Source of the DNA: Candidatus Omnitrophota bacterium
GTDB lineage: Bacteria; Omnitrophota; Gorgyraeia; Zapsychrales; Zapsychraceae
Length of the DNA: 36,048 nt
Direction of reading: 5' to 3'
NCBI GenBank assembly: GCA_015233495.1
Contig: JADFXQ010000017.1
Location: 1-36,048, forward strand
Below the pieces are notes generated by a model that saw only the letters and a program-made list of their open reading frames with translations, was not told the DNA's origin and did not search any database. A program made the position numbers and the translations under genes. Below are positions 18,279-28,204 of this stretch, piece by piece (position 1 is the stretch's first letter; every line of letters starts with the position of its first letter).

Positions 18279-19981
18279 TGCCATCAGCCAGCCACAAAAT
18301 CAATTCGGTTATGACCTTTATTTCGCGTAAATTTCCTCCCCAACTGCAATGGAGCCTGGCGATTGTTTTTTTGATTGCGGCGATTCTTCCGGTATTTGTT
18401 TACACCATGCATATCCGGCGTCCTTGGTTTGGGATTTTATCTAAGGACAAGCATCAGTGGAGCACGGCCAGCACGATGAAGTTTACGGAATATTGGCTGC
18501 GGGAAAGCCCGGCGAAATTGAAGTTTGGTTTGATTGAAAATCCGCGCTCGGTGGAAATGCCGACTTTGCAATCCCGGGTGCCTTATCAGTCGTATCCGCC
18601 GGGCACGATCATTGGGGTTTATATTTTTTGCCGGGTTCTGCATCGAGACCCGACCGCCGCCCTGGTAATGAGTTATAATTTGGCCAATCATTTGGCGGTT
18701 ACTATCGTCTTAGCGCTCACGGTGCTGTTCTTTTTTTATTTTCGCCGGGAAAATATTTTTTTGAGTTTTTTGTTCGCCCTGCTTCCCGCCGCGGTTTATT
18801 TGCTTTTGCCCGGGCCGTTGTATTATCATCAGAATGTTTTCTTTTCCGATGCCGCGATCATTTTGCCTTTCGCGTTAATCCTGTTTTTGGAGCTTTGCCG
18901 GGATAATTGCCGTTCCCCAAAAGCGCGGATGGTCATTGATGTTCTACTTACGCTGGTGTTCATCGGGGGCATTCTAACCGATTGGTTTATCTTGTGCGTG
19001 GCGGGATGTCTATTTGTTAAACGCTGGGTAACCGGGGAAATGCGCGGCGTTTCACTGCGGCAGACCGTGGGCCGGATTTTTTTATTTTGGCTGCCCTTTT
19101 TTACCGTGATCGCGGTTTTTATTTTACAGTTATACGTCCTGGGCATTTTGGGTAAAGTTAAAGAGCGGGTTGGAGAACATACCGGATTGTTTAAGGCAAA
19201 GGGCGAATTCAATTTTACGATTTTTTTCAAAGAAAAATTTTGGCCGGAGCATATCGTCGATTATTTTGGCCATTATGGCCCGGCGATTATCCAGGGGATG
19301 TTCGCTGCGCTGCTTATCCTTTTGGCCGCGCTGTTATTTTGCCGTATGACGCGGCGGCGCGTGCCGGATGCCGTCCGTCAGATCGCGGGCTTGGGGAGCT
19401 TGGCGTTGTTTCCCTGTTATCTTTACACCTACGCGCTGAAAGGCCACGCCGCGATTCATGGTTTTACCGCGATGAAATTCGCGATCCCGGTTTGCCTTAT
19501 GCTGTTTGTGCTGCTGCCGTATCTTTTTTTCTTTGTTCTGCCGTCGGAGCTATGGGGGCGGCGTCCCCATCCGCTGACGCTGTGGGTGTTGTTTTTAATT
19601 TGCGCCGCGTTAACGTTTGTCTATCTTAAAAAAGAACATCCTCGTTACGCTAAAATGTTTCCCGCGCCTTTTCCGCTGTTTGAGACGCTTGGCAAATTTT
19701 TTCGGGAAAATACCCTTTATCAGGATATGGTCTTTTCTCCTGACGGGATGATCGGGTTTAACCCGCCGCAATATCTGGCTTACACGGGGAAACGGATGTA
19801 TGAATTTCATAAGATTTGGCATATTTATTATATGACTCGGGAGATTCATGAACCCTTTGATATTGATATTATGATCATTGACCCGGCGAGCGTTGATGCG
19901 GAGTTGGCAGTTTTTCTTAAGCAAGCTTATGTGATGCGGCAATTAGGGCCGATGCGGCTTTATAAAATCCACGGTCAATAG
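18278..19981 (+). CDS. polytopic membrane protein, GT-C (PMT/ArnT-like) glycosyltransferase candidate
   Basis: Many hydrophobic segments; N-terminal luminal loop with acidic residues then TM bundle; ATG overlaps the lpxI stop. Confidence 0.6.
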   Translation: MPSASHKINSVMTFISRKFPPQLQWSLAIVFLIAAILPVFVYTMHIRRPWFGILSKDKHQWSTASTMKFTEYWLRESPAKLKFGLIENPRSVEMPTLQSRVPYQSYPPGTIIGVYIFCRVLHRDPTAALVMSYNLANHLAVTIVLALTVLFFFYFRRENIFLSFLFALLPAAVYLLLPGPLYYHQNVFFSDAAIILPFALILFLELCRDNCRSPKARMVIDVLLTLVFIGGILTDWFILCVAGCLFVKRWVTGEMRGVSLRQTVGRIFLFWLPFFTVIAVFILQLYVLGILGKVKERVGEHTGLFKAKGEFNFTIFFKEKFWPEHIVDYFGHYGPAIIQGMFAALLILLAALLFCRMTRRRVPDAVRQIAGLGSLALFPCYLYTYALKGHAAIHGFTAMKFAIPVCLMLFVLLPYLFFFVLPSELWGRRPHPLTLWVLFLICAALTFVYLKKEHPRYAKMFPAPFPLFETLGKFFRENTLYQDMVFSPDGMIGFNPPQYLAYTGKRMYEFHKIWHIYYMTREIHEPFDIDIMIIDPASVDAELAVFLKQAYVMRQLGPMRLYKIHGQ

Positions 19982-20028
19982 CCCGGCGGCGGGGATAATG
20001 GATCTGCGTTTTTTTTAAGGAAAAGGTT

Positions 20029-22644
20029 ATGGCACAGCGGTACGGACAACGCGCGCTTTGGCTGGCAGGCGCGTATATTTTTTTTATCAGTTTTTTATTT
20101 CTCAACGCGGCGAATCTGCGTTTTAACATGGCGCCCTGCCGGGTTTTTTTGTATCCGACGGACATTCAAGCAGGGGTCGCGGCCCTGCCTTTGCGCGAGC
20201 AGACCGAGCGTTTAGAAATGCGGCCGGCGAAAGATCATAAGCCGTTTCGGGATTTTTTTATCCGTCGTTTTAATATCATCATGCCCCCGGAGGAAGCTCT
20301 GCGGCTGCAACGGATTGATCTCGACATCGGGGGAAAGGTTTTTACTTTTTCCCGAGAGCAATTTTTAAAAGAATGGACTTGCGTTCACCAGGAGGGAAAA
20401 ATTTTATTTTTTTCTCCGGAGCAAAAATATTTGCGCCAATCCCGTTTTGCCCTGTACGGAGATCAAATGGTCAATTGGCGGGGAGACAGCCGGATTTGGG
20501 CTTGGGGAACGATTTGGTTTTTCTGCCTAGCCGTTATGCTGTTGGCCATTCGGAGTTTTTTTTCCCGGACAAAAGTCGGGAAAAAAATCGCCGCGGTTTT
20601 TGCGGCGTTCGGGCCGGGCGATGATCCCGGACTTACATCTCGGGCGTTATCGGCTTATCCCTTATTTTTTAGCGGCGGGTTGGTTTTTTTAGCCGGATGT
20701 TTATATTTTTTAGAAATGCGCTTTCCATATTATTTTTGCCAGGATGACAACCTGGTCCAGTTTTTGCCAGTGATGTTGCAGGGCCTGCGCGATTTTTTCC
20801 ATCAGGGGATTTTTCCCTCTTACGACCCGTTTCAGAATAACGGCATTCCCACGGCATCATTGGGATATTATGGTTTCACCTATCCTTTGACATATCTGGC
20901 GTATTTTTGCGCAGCGCAATTTCTGCATAACGAAATTTTATTGATTGATGTTTACGCGATAATTCATCTGATTGCGGGTTATAGCCTGTGTGTCCTATTT
21001 TTTCGCCGTTTAAACCTCCGGCCGTTGATCGGGGTTTTAGCCAGCCTGTCTTTTATCCTGTGCGGATATCACTTGATCGGCGGAAGGTCGTGGTATCATA
21101 TGTTTCCCGTGGCGCTTTGGTTCCCAGCGTTGATGCTTTTGTATCTGCATTTTCGGGAAAAGAGCCTGCATAGGACTTGGCCGGTCGCTGCCGGTTTAGT
21201 TGGCGGATTGTTGTTTCACGCCGGTAATTTTCAAATGTGGTTATATTGTATGGGTGTGTTTTATGTGTTGGCTTTCCTGCATATTTGCCGCGTTCCTGGC
21301 AGCCGGCTGAAAATTTTTCCGCTGATCGCGGCTCTTTTCTTTACCGGAGCGATTGTTCTGCCTTTTGTCGCGGTTACTGCCCGGGAAATTGCCGGAGTCA
21401 GCCGGTTTGGCGGGACCTCAACAGGCATTGAGGAAGGCTTGGCAGCTTTGTTTTTGCCGTATCCTTTGGCGCAGGCAGGCCTGGGTGGGTGGGGCAATGA
21501 GCACGTCGAGCGGATGGGGCATGTTTATTATAACGGTTCTTTGTTCAATATGATCTGGGCGGCAACTGTTTTGTGGTTGGGCTGGCTGGCACTGACTGGA
21601 ACGCGGCGCGCCGCGTTTTGGCAAAATTTTCGCGGGGATGCGGTCTGGTTGATTGCTTCTTTGGTTATTTTTTTGTTCGCCCTAGGGAACGCCGGGGTAT
21701 TATGGAATTGGCTGGCGATTCTGCCGGTTTTTCAGAAATTCAACTTGGCCTTTAAGTTTTTGCCTTTATTGAATTTTTTTATGATTACCACCGGGGCCTT
21801 GGCTTTGAATGCTTGGGTTACCAGATGGCGACGGGGGGAGCTATGGTTATATGTTGTAGCCGCGGTTGGCTTTGTTGGTTTAGGCTATCACGTGGCGCAG
21901 TGCCGGACCGCTTTTGCGACCTATGCGGACCAGCCGTTTCGGCCGTTTCCCGCGGAATTGAAAAAATTTTTTTCCACCGAAACTAACCGTTTTCCGCCGC
22001 GGGTGTGCACAGTCGGTTTTGAAAGATCTTACTCCAGCGGCTATCTGGATTCTTTGCCGTTGAACATCCCGACGGCGCATAAAATTTTGGCTTTTCACGG
22101 ATATGAACCTTTAGTCAGCCGTAAAGAAATCACCAAAGAAAATTTCCGGCAATACGGGGTGCGCTATGTGCTGGTGAGCACCCTCGGCCAGACGGATATG
22201 AAAGCGCCTTATTTTGAAATGCCCAGATTTCTCGACGTCGAAGGAGAGACGCGTTTTTCGGCGTTTTTGATTTTAAGTTTAAAAGAGCCGATGCCCATGG
22301 CTTTTGTCGCGGGATATCCGCGGGTCGCGCTGCCGGTTGAATATAGCGCGGCTGGGGCGCGCATAACAACTCCGGCTGTCAACACGCGGATGGATGTGGT
22401 GGTCAATTTGCAGTTCCGCAAATTTTTTCTGGCGTTTTCCGGGAAGCGGGCCTTGAAGGTTCAGCCAGATGATTGGGAACGGGTTTTGGTGAAAGATTGT
22501 CCGCCGGGAACAAAAATTGATCTGCTTTATTTGCCGCCTTGGGGAAAATATTTTGGCGGGAGCCTCTTGTGTTTTACGGCGGGATTCGTTATGATTTTAG
22601 GATACGGCAGACGGCGCAAGGCGGACCGCGAACCGGATGTTTGA
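20029..22644 (+). CDS. large YfhO/GT-C-like polytopic membrane protein with N-terminal soluble domain
   Basis: 871 aa; N-terminal TM and soluble domain (LQRIDLDIGGKVFTF), then YFCQDDNLVQFLPVMLQGLRDFFHQGIFPSYDPFQNNGIPTASLGYYGFTYPLTYLA (YfhO-like first-loop pattern) and multiple TMs. Confidence 0.65.
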   Translation: MAQRYGQRALWLAGAYIFFISFLFLNAANLRFNMAPCRVFLYPTDIQAGVAALPLREQTERLEMRPAKDHKPFRDFFIRRFNIIMPPEEALRLQRIDLDIGGKVFTFSREQFLKEWTCVHQEGKILFFSPEQKYLRQSRFALYGDQMVNWRGDSRIWAWGTIWFFCLAVMLLAIRSFFSRTKVGKKIAAVFAAFGPGDDPGLTSRALSAYPLFFSGGLVFLAGCLYFLEMRFPYYFCQDDNLVQFLPVMLQGLRDFFHQGIFPSYDPFQNNGIPTASLGYYGFTYPLTYLAYFCAAQFLHNEILLIDVYAIIHLIAGYSLCVLFFRRLNLRPLIGVLASLSFILCGYHLIGGRSWYHMFPVALWFPALMLLYLHFREKSLHRTWPVAAGLVGGLLFHAGNFQMWLYCMGVFYVLAFLHICRVPGSRLKIFPLIAALFFTGAIVLPFVAVTAREIAGVSRFGGTSTGIEEGLAALFLPYPLAQAGLGGWGNEHVERMGHVYYNGSLFNMIWAATVLWLGWLALTGTRRAAFWQNFRGDAVWLIASLVIFLFALGNAGVLWNWLAILPVFQKFNLAFKFLPLLNFFMITTGALALNAWVTRWRRGELWLYVVAAVGFVGLGYHVAQCRTAFATYADQPFRPFPAELKKFFSTETNRFPPRVCTVGFERSYSSGYLDSLPLNIPTAHKILAFHGYEPLVSRKEITKENFRQYGVRYVLVSTLGQTDMKAPYFEMPRFLDVEGETRFSAFLILSLKEPMPMAFVAGYPRVALPVEYSAAGARITTPAVNTRMDVVVNLQFRKFFLAFSGKRALKVQPDDWERVLVKDCPPGTKIDLLYLPPWGKYFGGSLLCFTAGFVMILGYGRRRKADREPDV

Positions 22645-22714
22645 GACCGCGCGCTTTAACGGTTGACGGCGAAATAGAGCTGGTAATCGCAGGGCGGGAG
22701 AAAGATATTTTTTC

Positions 22715-24532
22715 ATGAATAGAAAATTAGCTATTTTTATCAGTTTGATTTTGATCGCGTTATTCGGGTTTAAGGATGTGTTGATCCTGGCTTTTTCCCA
22801 ATGGCCGCATCTGACTCCGGTGGTGGGAACGCCGACTTTAACTTTTGAGGAGGTTTATGGCTACCTGCCGTTCGTGAACGCTTTTGCTTTTCTGCATCCG
22901 CTCCCAGCCGCGCCGATGGCGGATCCGCAGTTATCGGCGTTGACGTTTTTTCCGCCGCTGACCACGCTGATCACCGGGATGATTTATCAGTTTGTCTGCG
23001 GGGCAAACCCGGACGCTTATCTGCTCGTGATGCACGTCGTTTTTCCTTTGGCCTCGTTTTGGCTGTTGTATTTATTTTTCCTTCGGTATGTTTCGGTTTC
23101 TTGGGCGGTGCTCTTGGCCTTTTTTGGCCTGACTTTCTATAATAATTTTTCTTCTTTGGGGTATTACGCGCAGCTGGGGCGCGACTCCGGAGCTTGGTTG
23201 TCCTTGGCCAGTTTGACGCCGTTGGAGATAACCCGCAGCCCGTCACCGAGTTTCACCTTTTTTGTTTTTATGCTTTGTTTTTATATCACCACGGCCAATT
23301 ACAAATTGAGTTTACGGCGTTCGCTGTTTTTTACCGCGCTGTGGGCGTTGAACATTTATATTTATCTATTTAATTTTTTAGCCGGCATATTGTTCTGGTT
23401 CTTGTATTTGGTGTTAGCGCAGGTTATCCGAGAAAAACGCTGGGCGACCCGCAAATTGTTCCTCGGTTTGGCGCTGAACGGGGTTTTAGTTTTAATGTTG
23501 GTTTTGCCTTATTTGCTCAAATTCAGCGCGGCCAGCAATCTCGACTGGGGGATGATTCGGAATATGGGGATTGACAACCGCAATGACGGTTTGATCGTTA
23601 ATGATTGGGGTATCGCCTTGTCGTATGTTCTCCCGATATTTTTGTGCGGTCTATTGATCCGGTTTTATTGTCAGGATTATTATGAATTGTTTTATCGTTT
23701 CGGCCCGGTTTTTGTTATGATTGGCGTCGAAATTATCATTTTGAACCTCCATATGATACTTGGGAAGTTTTTTCAAACGCAATTGTTTTCCCTGCGGATC
23801 GGAAATTTTTTCACCCGCTATCTTTATTATTTGCCGTTTATTTATTTTTTTACCGCGCCGGTGAAATTGCTCTACCATAACCCCAGGAAAAACGCCGTCC
23901 TGCGGGTTTTTTATGATTTGATTAACCGTTGGATTATCCAACAACGGCATATTATTGCGGCGGCTGGCATGGCGGCGATCGGCGTAATTATTTTAGCTTC
24001 CGGGATCAAATATTATCAGTTTCATGAGTGCGCTACGGCGCGCCGCATGGAGCTTTTGGAACAGCGGGTCTTGACTGCCGTAAGTCGGTTTACCCCGCGC
24101 CGGGGAGTGATTGTTTTTGAGGATTTGGCGGCGAATTTGTATCTTCCGGTACGGACTTCGTTTTCCACGCTGCTGGTGAGTTCGTTTAGCAATCATGTAC
24201 CGCGGGAAGAAATTATTGATCGTTTGTTGTTGTACGCGAAGATTTTTTCCTGGGATCAAAAACGTCTTTTGGATTTTATGCTTCCTGCCCCTTGGCTCAA
24301 GGTGATGTACGAACGAAATGATTTTGTTTTCAGCGACAGCACTTTGGAAAAAGGGTTTGGTTATTGGTTGGTTTGGCACCGGAATAAATTGAGCGACGTG
24401 AAACTTCGGGAATACGCGGCGTTTTTGTCAGAACGCTATCTGAAAATTGATACTGCCGCTTTAAAACAAAAGTTTCAGGTGGTGGACGTGGTTTACGATC
24501 AGGGAAGCCCGGCGGCGGAGTGCAAACGTTAG
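22715..24532 (+). CDS. polytopic membrane protein, GT-C-like
   Basis: 605 aa, about 10 or more hydrophobic segments; adjacent to two similar proteins. Confidence 0.55.
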   Translation: MNRKLAIFISLILIALFGFKDVLILAFSQWPHLTPVVGTPTLTFEEVYGYLPFVNAFAFLHPLPAAPMADPQLSALTFFPPLTTLITGMIYQFVCGANPDAYLLVMHVVFPLASFWLLYLFFLRYVSVSWAVLLAFFGLTFYNNFSSLGYYAQLGRDSGAWLSLASLTPLEITRSPSPSFTFFVFMLCFYITTANYKLSLRRSLFFTALWALNIYIYLFNFLAGILFWFLYLVLAQVIREKRWATRKLFLGLALNGVLVLMLVLPYLLKFSAASNLDWGMIRNMGIDNRNDGLIVNDWGIALSYVLPIFLCGLLIRFYCQDYYELFYRFGPVFVMIGVEIIILNLHMILGKFFQTQLFSLRIGNFFTRYLYYLPFIYFFTAPVKLLYHNPRKNAVLRVFYDLINRWIIQQRHIIAAAGMAAIGVIILASGIKYYQFHECATARRMELLEQRVLTAVSRFTPRRGVIVFEDLAANLYLPVRTSFSTLLVSSFSNHVPREEIIDRLLLYAKIFSWDQKRLLDFMLPAPWLKVMYERNDFVFSDSTLEKGFGYWLVWHRNKLSDVKLREYAAFLSERYLKIDTAALKQKFQVVDVVYDQGSPAAECKR

Positions 24533-24571
24533 ACGGCGGCGGTTCTGCCGGCGGAGTGCAAGGGGAGGTTT

Positions 24572-25618
24572 ATGCTAGCGGCAGTGGTCACCGGTTTGCA
24601 AACAATGGTCATGCAAGAGGTTCCGGTCCCGGAAATCGACGCCGAATCGATTTTATTAAAGGTCGAGGCGTGTTCGATTTGCGGTTCGGATATTCGGATC
24701 TTGGCGAGCGGCAATCCGCGGGTGCGCTATCCGGCCGTGATCGGTCATGAAATGGCAGGCTCGATCGCCGCGGTCGGAAAACAAGTCCGCGGTTTTGCCA
24801 TCGGGGACCGCATCGCTATCGGCGCGGATGTGCCTTGCGGGGTTTGCGATTGGTGCCGCAACGATCAAGGGAATTGCTGTGATACCAATTACGCAATGGG
24901 TTATCAATTCGCCGGCGGATTCGCGGAATATTGTTTGTTAAATCCCGTGGTGGTCAAGTACGGGCCGATTGCGCCGGTCCCGGCTTCGGTGACCGCAGAA
25001 GAAGCGGCTTTGGCCGAGCCTTTGGCTTGTTGTTTAAACGGATATGAGCGCGTGTTTTTTTCTCCGGGAAAAAGCGTGCTCATTATTGGGGCGGGGCCGG
25101 TAGGTTTGATGCTGCTGCAATTGGCCCGGAGTTTTAAGGCGTCGGTGAGGGCGGTTGCCGACGTGGAACCGTTTCGTCTAGCTTACGCCAAAAAATTTTC
25201 TCCGGATTTCATTTTCGATTCTCGGACAACAGACCTCATCGCGGCGGGACAAGCCGCCACGAACGGCAAAGGATTCGATGTGATCTTTACCGCTTGCGCG
25301 GTGCCGGAAGTTCAGGAACAGGCCCTGCGTTTGGTCGCGAAACGGGGATGCGTTAATCTGTTCGGCGGTTTGGCGAAAAACAGCCGGCCGATCGCGGTAA
25401 TTTCCAATGATATTCATTATCGCGAGGCATATGTCACGGGTTCGCACGGGTCTTTGCCCCGGCAGCACAAACAAGCGCTGGATTTGATTGCTCGGCGGGA
25501 AATCGATGTGGCGTCATTGATAACTCACCGTTTTCCTTTAGCGGATATTCAGGAGGCGTTTCAAACGGCGCAGCAGAAGACTAGTATGAAGGTGGTAATA
25601 AGTGACATGAAACAATAA
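24572..25618 (+). CDS. zinc-dependent medium-chain alcohol/polyol dehydrogenase
   Basis: CSICGSDIRI, GHEMAGSIAAVGKQVRGFAIGDRIAIG, CGVCDWCRNDQGNCC (structural Zn), IIGAGPVGLMLLQLA (Rossmann). Confidence 0.92.
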   Translation: MLAAVVTGLQTMVMQEVPVPEIDAESILLKVEACSICGSDIRILASGNPRVRYPAVIGHEMAGSIAAVGKQVRGFAIGDRIAIGADVPCGVCDWCRNDQGNCCDTNYAMGYQFAGGFAEYCLLNPVVVKYGPIAPVPASVTAEEAALAEPLACCLNGYERVFFSPGKSVLIIGAGPVGLMLLQLARSFKASVRAVADVEPFRLAYAKKFSPDFIFDSRTTDLIAAGQAATNGKGFDVIFTACAVPEVQEQALRLVAKRGCVNLFGGLAKNSRPIAVISNDIHYREAYVTGSHGSLPRQHKQALDLIARREIDVASLITHRFPLADIQEAFQTAQQKTSMKVVISDMKQ

Positions 25619-25763
25619 AGGTATATATGGTCTCGAGTATCGGAAGTTTGCTATTGGCGGTCAAAATGGAAATCGCGATAGTTTAAAGGCCTCCCTGTCA
25701 GGCAGACGCGCGGGTTTGCCATTGATATGCCTTTTAAGTGGAATGATGTTATGAGGATGATAA

Positions 25764-26471
25764 ATGGCAGATAATAAAATTTTTATAACTGCTTCGATCA
25801 TGTGCGCTAATTGGATGCATTTGGAAGCAGATTTGCGTGCGCTGGAAGCTGGCGGGGTGGATTATCTGCATTATGATGTCATGGACGGGTTTTTCTGTCC
25901 GGATTATTGTTTGGGCACCCAGATTATCAATGAGATCCGGGCTAACACTTCTTTGGCCGCGGATTATCATTTGATGATTGAAGAGCCGGCCCGGATTTTA
26001 GATAATTTTCAAGCCAATGACGGCGACCGTCTCTCCATTCATTATGAGGCTTGCCGCAATTTGCACCGCGATCTGGTCCGGCTGCGGCAAAAGGGATTTA
26101 AGCCGGGAGTGATCCTTAATCCGGCGACGCCGCTTAACGCGATTGAATATGTGATCGAAGAAGTCGATACCGTGACCATTATGACGGTTAATCCCGGATT
26201 CAAAGGCCAGAAATTGGTGCCGCAGATGATTAAAAAAATTGAAAAATTGGACGAATGGCGGCGGAAAGATCAATTAAATTTTCAGATCTGCGTAGACGGC
26301 AATGTAAATCAGGACAGTATCCCGGCGATGGTGGAAGCGGGTGGAGATATTCTGGTCGGCGGGTCTTCCGGGCTTTTCCTTAAAAACCGGCCGTTGGCCG
26401 AATCTTTAGCGGGGATAAAGAACTTGGTGGCGGCTGGGCTTAAACTGCGGGAAGCGAGGGTGGGAGGATGA
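25764..26471 (+). CDS. ribulose-phosphate 3-epimerase family protein
   Basis: ITASIMCANWMHLEADLRALEAGGVDYLHYDVMDGFFCPDYCLG; DYHLMIEEP; VTIMTVNPGFKGQKLVPQMIKKI; CVDGNVNQDSIPAMVEAGGDILVGGSSGLF. Confidence 0.9.
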   Translation: MADNKIFITASIMCANWMHLEADLRALEAGGVDYLHYDVMDGFFCPDYCLGTQIINEIRANTSLAADYHLMIEEPARILDNFQANDGDRLSIHYEACRNLHRDLVRLRQKGFKPGVILNPATPLNAIEYVIEEVDTVTIMTVNPGFKGQKLVPQMIKKIEKLDEWRRKDQLNFQICVDGNVNQDSIPAMVEAGGDILVGGSSGLFLKNRPLAESLAGIKNLVAAGLKLREARVGG

Positions 26472-27376
26472 ATGTCCGTTTGGGGATCAATACCGGTTTT
26501 GCTGTGAATCGTTACCCGGCGCCGCGGCAATGGGTGCCATTGATCGGGAAAACTTTAGGTTTGAAAATCGTCCAATTGACCGCGGATCTTTTGAACCCAT
26601 CCTGGCCGGAAGACATTATCGAAGGCCAGGTTAGGGAAATTCAAAGTTTGAGCGAGCAATATGGCGTCAAGGTGCGGCAAACTTTTACCGGAGCGTTTAC
26701 TCGGCTTAACCATTTGGCTTATCCGGACGCCGCGCTGCGGGAATATTGGGTGAAATGGTTTTGCCGGTTCGCGGATATTTCCGCAGCCTTGGGCGCCGAA
26801 AGTATGGGGAGCCATTTCGGCATTTTAACAACGGAAGATTATGACGACCCCAGGAAACGGCAGGAACGTTTTGAACAGAACGTCGACGGCTGGCGGAGGA
26901 TATCCGAGCACGCGCAGGGTTGCGGGCTTCAGTATTTGACTTGGGAGCCGATGTCGATCGGCCGGGAGATGGGAGAGACGATTCCAGAAACCCAACGCAT
27001 TCACGCGCGGGTCAACGCGGTAACGGCGATCCCGATGAAATTATGTTTGGACGTTGATCATGGCGATGTTGCCTCCCCGGATCCGGATGATACGGATCCT
27101 TTGGCTTGGATTCGGAATTTTGGAGCCGAAGCGCCGATTATTCATATTAAGCAGACTTCGCGTAACAAAGGCGGGCATTGGCCGTTCACGCCGGAGCACA
27201 ATCAGAACGGGCGGATCACGCCGGGCGTGCTGATTCAGGCGCTGGAAGAAAGCGGCGCTCAGGATGTTACGCTGCTTTTGGAGTTGAGTTTCCGCGAACG
27301 CCAGCCTTTTGACAGCCGGGTGGTGGACGATATCCGGGCTTCGATTGATTTTTGGCGGCCGTATGTAGTTATTTAA
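26468..27376 (+). CDS. sugar phosphate isomerase/epimerase (xylose-isomerase-like TIM barrel)
   Basis: LGINTGFAVNRYPAPRQWVPLIGKTLGLKIVQLTADLL; YLTWEPMSIGREM; LCLDVDHGDV; IIHIKQT; LLLELSFRER. 4-nt overlap with preceding CDS. Confidence 0.8.
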   Translation: MNVRLGINTGFAVNRYPAPRQWVPLIGKTLGLKIVQLTADLLNPSWPEDIIEGQVREIQSLSEQYGVKVRQTFTGAFTRLNHLAYPDAALREYWVKWFCRFADISAALGAESMGSHFGILTTEDYDDPRKRQERFEQNVDGWRRISEHAQGCGLQYLTWEPMSIGREMGETIPETQRIHARVNAVTAIPMKLCLDVDHGDVASPDPDDTDPLAWIRNFGAEAPIIHIKQTSRNKGGHWPFTPEHNQNGRITPGVLIQALEESGAQDVTLLLELSFRERQPFDSRVVDDIRASIDFWRPYVVI

Positions 27377-27433
27377 TTAAGGGCGTTGCATGCATTTTAA
27401 ATGGGTTAGCGAGGAAAAAAAGGGTTATTTTGT

Positions 27434-28204
27434 ATGAGAATTATTATTCCCATGGCGGGGCATTCCCGTCGATTTCAGAAAGCTGGCTATGCTCTGCCGA
27501 AACCGTTTATTCCGATTGACGGCGTGCCGATGATTCAGCGGGTCTGCCGGATGTTTTCGCCTACGGATGAATTTATTTTTATCTGCCAGCAAGCGCATGC
27601 CGCGCGTCCTGACTTCGCTAAAATATTAAACGACGCGGCCCAGCATACCCGGATCATTCCCATCGTGCCGCATGAGTTTGGCCCGGTGTACAGCGCGCTG
27701 AAGGCGGCGTCCTATATCGAAGACCGCGCCGCGCCGTTGATTTTAACTTATTGTGATTTTACTTTGCTTTGGAATTATCCGCGGTTTTTGCGGCAGGCCG
27801 CGCAGTATGAGGGCGCGATCCCGGTGTTCCGGGGATTTCATCCCGCTTCGTTTGGCGACACTTATTATGCGTATGTCCGGGCGAATGAAGCCGGAGAAAT
27901 GTTGGAATTGCGGGAAAAACAATCCTTCACGGAAAATCGTGCGGAGGAATACGCTTCTACCGGAGTTTATTATTTTGAGAGCTGGAATCTTTTTGAAAAA
28001 TACGGCGAGGAATTACTGCGGCTTAAATTTGCGGCGGGCGCGGAATATTACGCCAGTCTGATTTATAATTTATTGGTCCGCGACGGGCATAAAGTCTCGG
28101 TGTATGAAGCGGAAAAATTTATCTGCTGGGGCACGCCGGAAGACTTGGCGGAGTACCGGTTTTGGTCCGAGTATTTTGGCATTTGTCATTTTAATCAAAT
28201 ATGA
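27434..28204 (+). CDS. RmlA-like sugar/polyol-phosphate nucleotidyltransferase (copy 1)
   Basis: IIIPMAGHSRRFQKAGYALPKPFIPIDGVPMIQRV (GxGxRF...PKP variant); ILTYCDF; YASTGVYYFESW; EAEKFICWGTPEDLAEY. Confidence 0.85.
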   Translation: MRIIIPMAGHSRRFQKAGYALPKPFIPIDGVPMIQRVCRMFSPTDEFIFICQQAHAARPDFAKILNDAAQHTRIIPIVPHEFGPVYSALKAASYIEDRAAPLILTYCDFTLLWNYPRFLRQAAQYEGAIPVFRGFHPASFGDTYYAYVRANEAGEMLELREKQSFTENRAEEYASTGVYYFESWNLFEKYGEELLRLKFAAGAEYYASLIYNLLVRDGHKVSVYEAEKFICWGTPEDLAEYRFWSEYFGICHFNQI

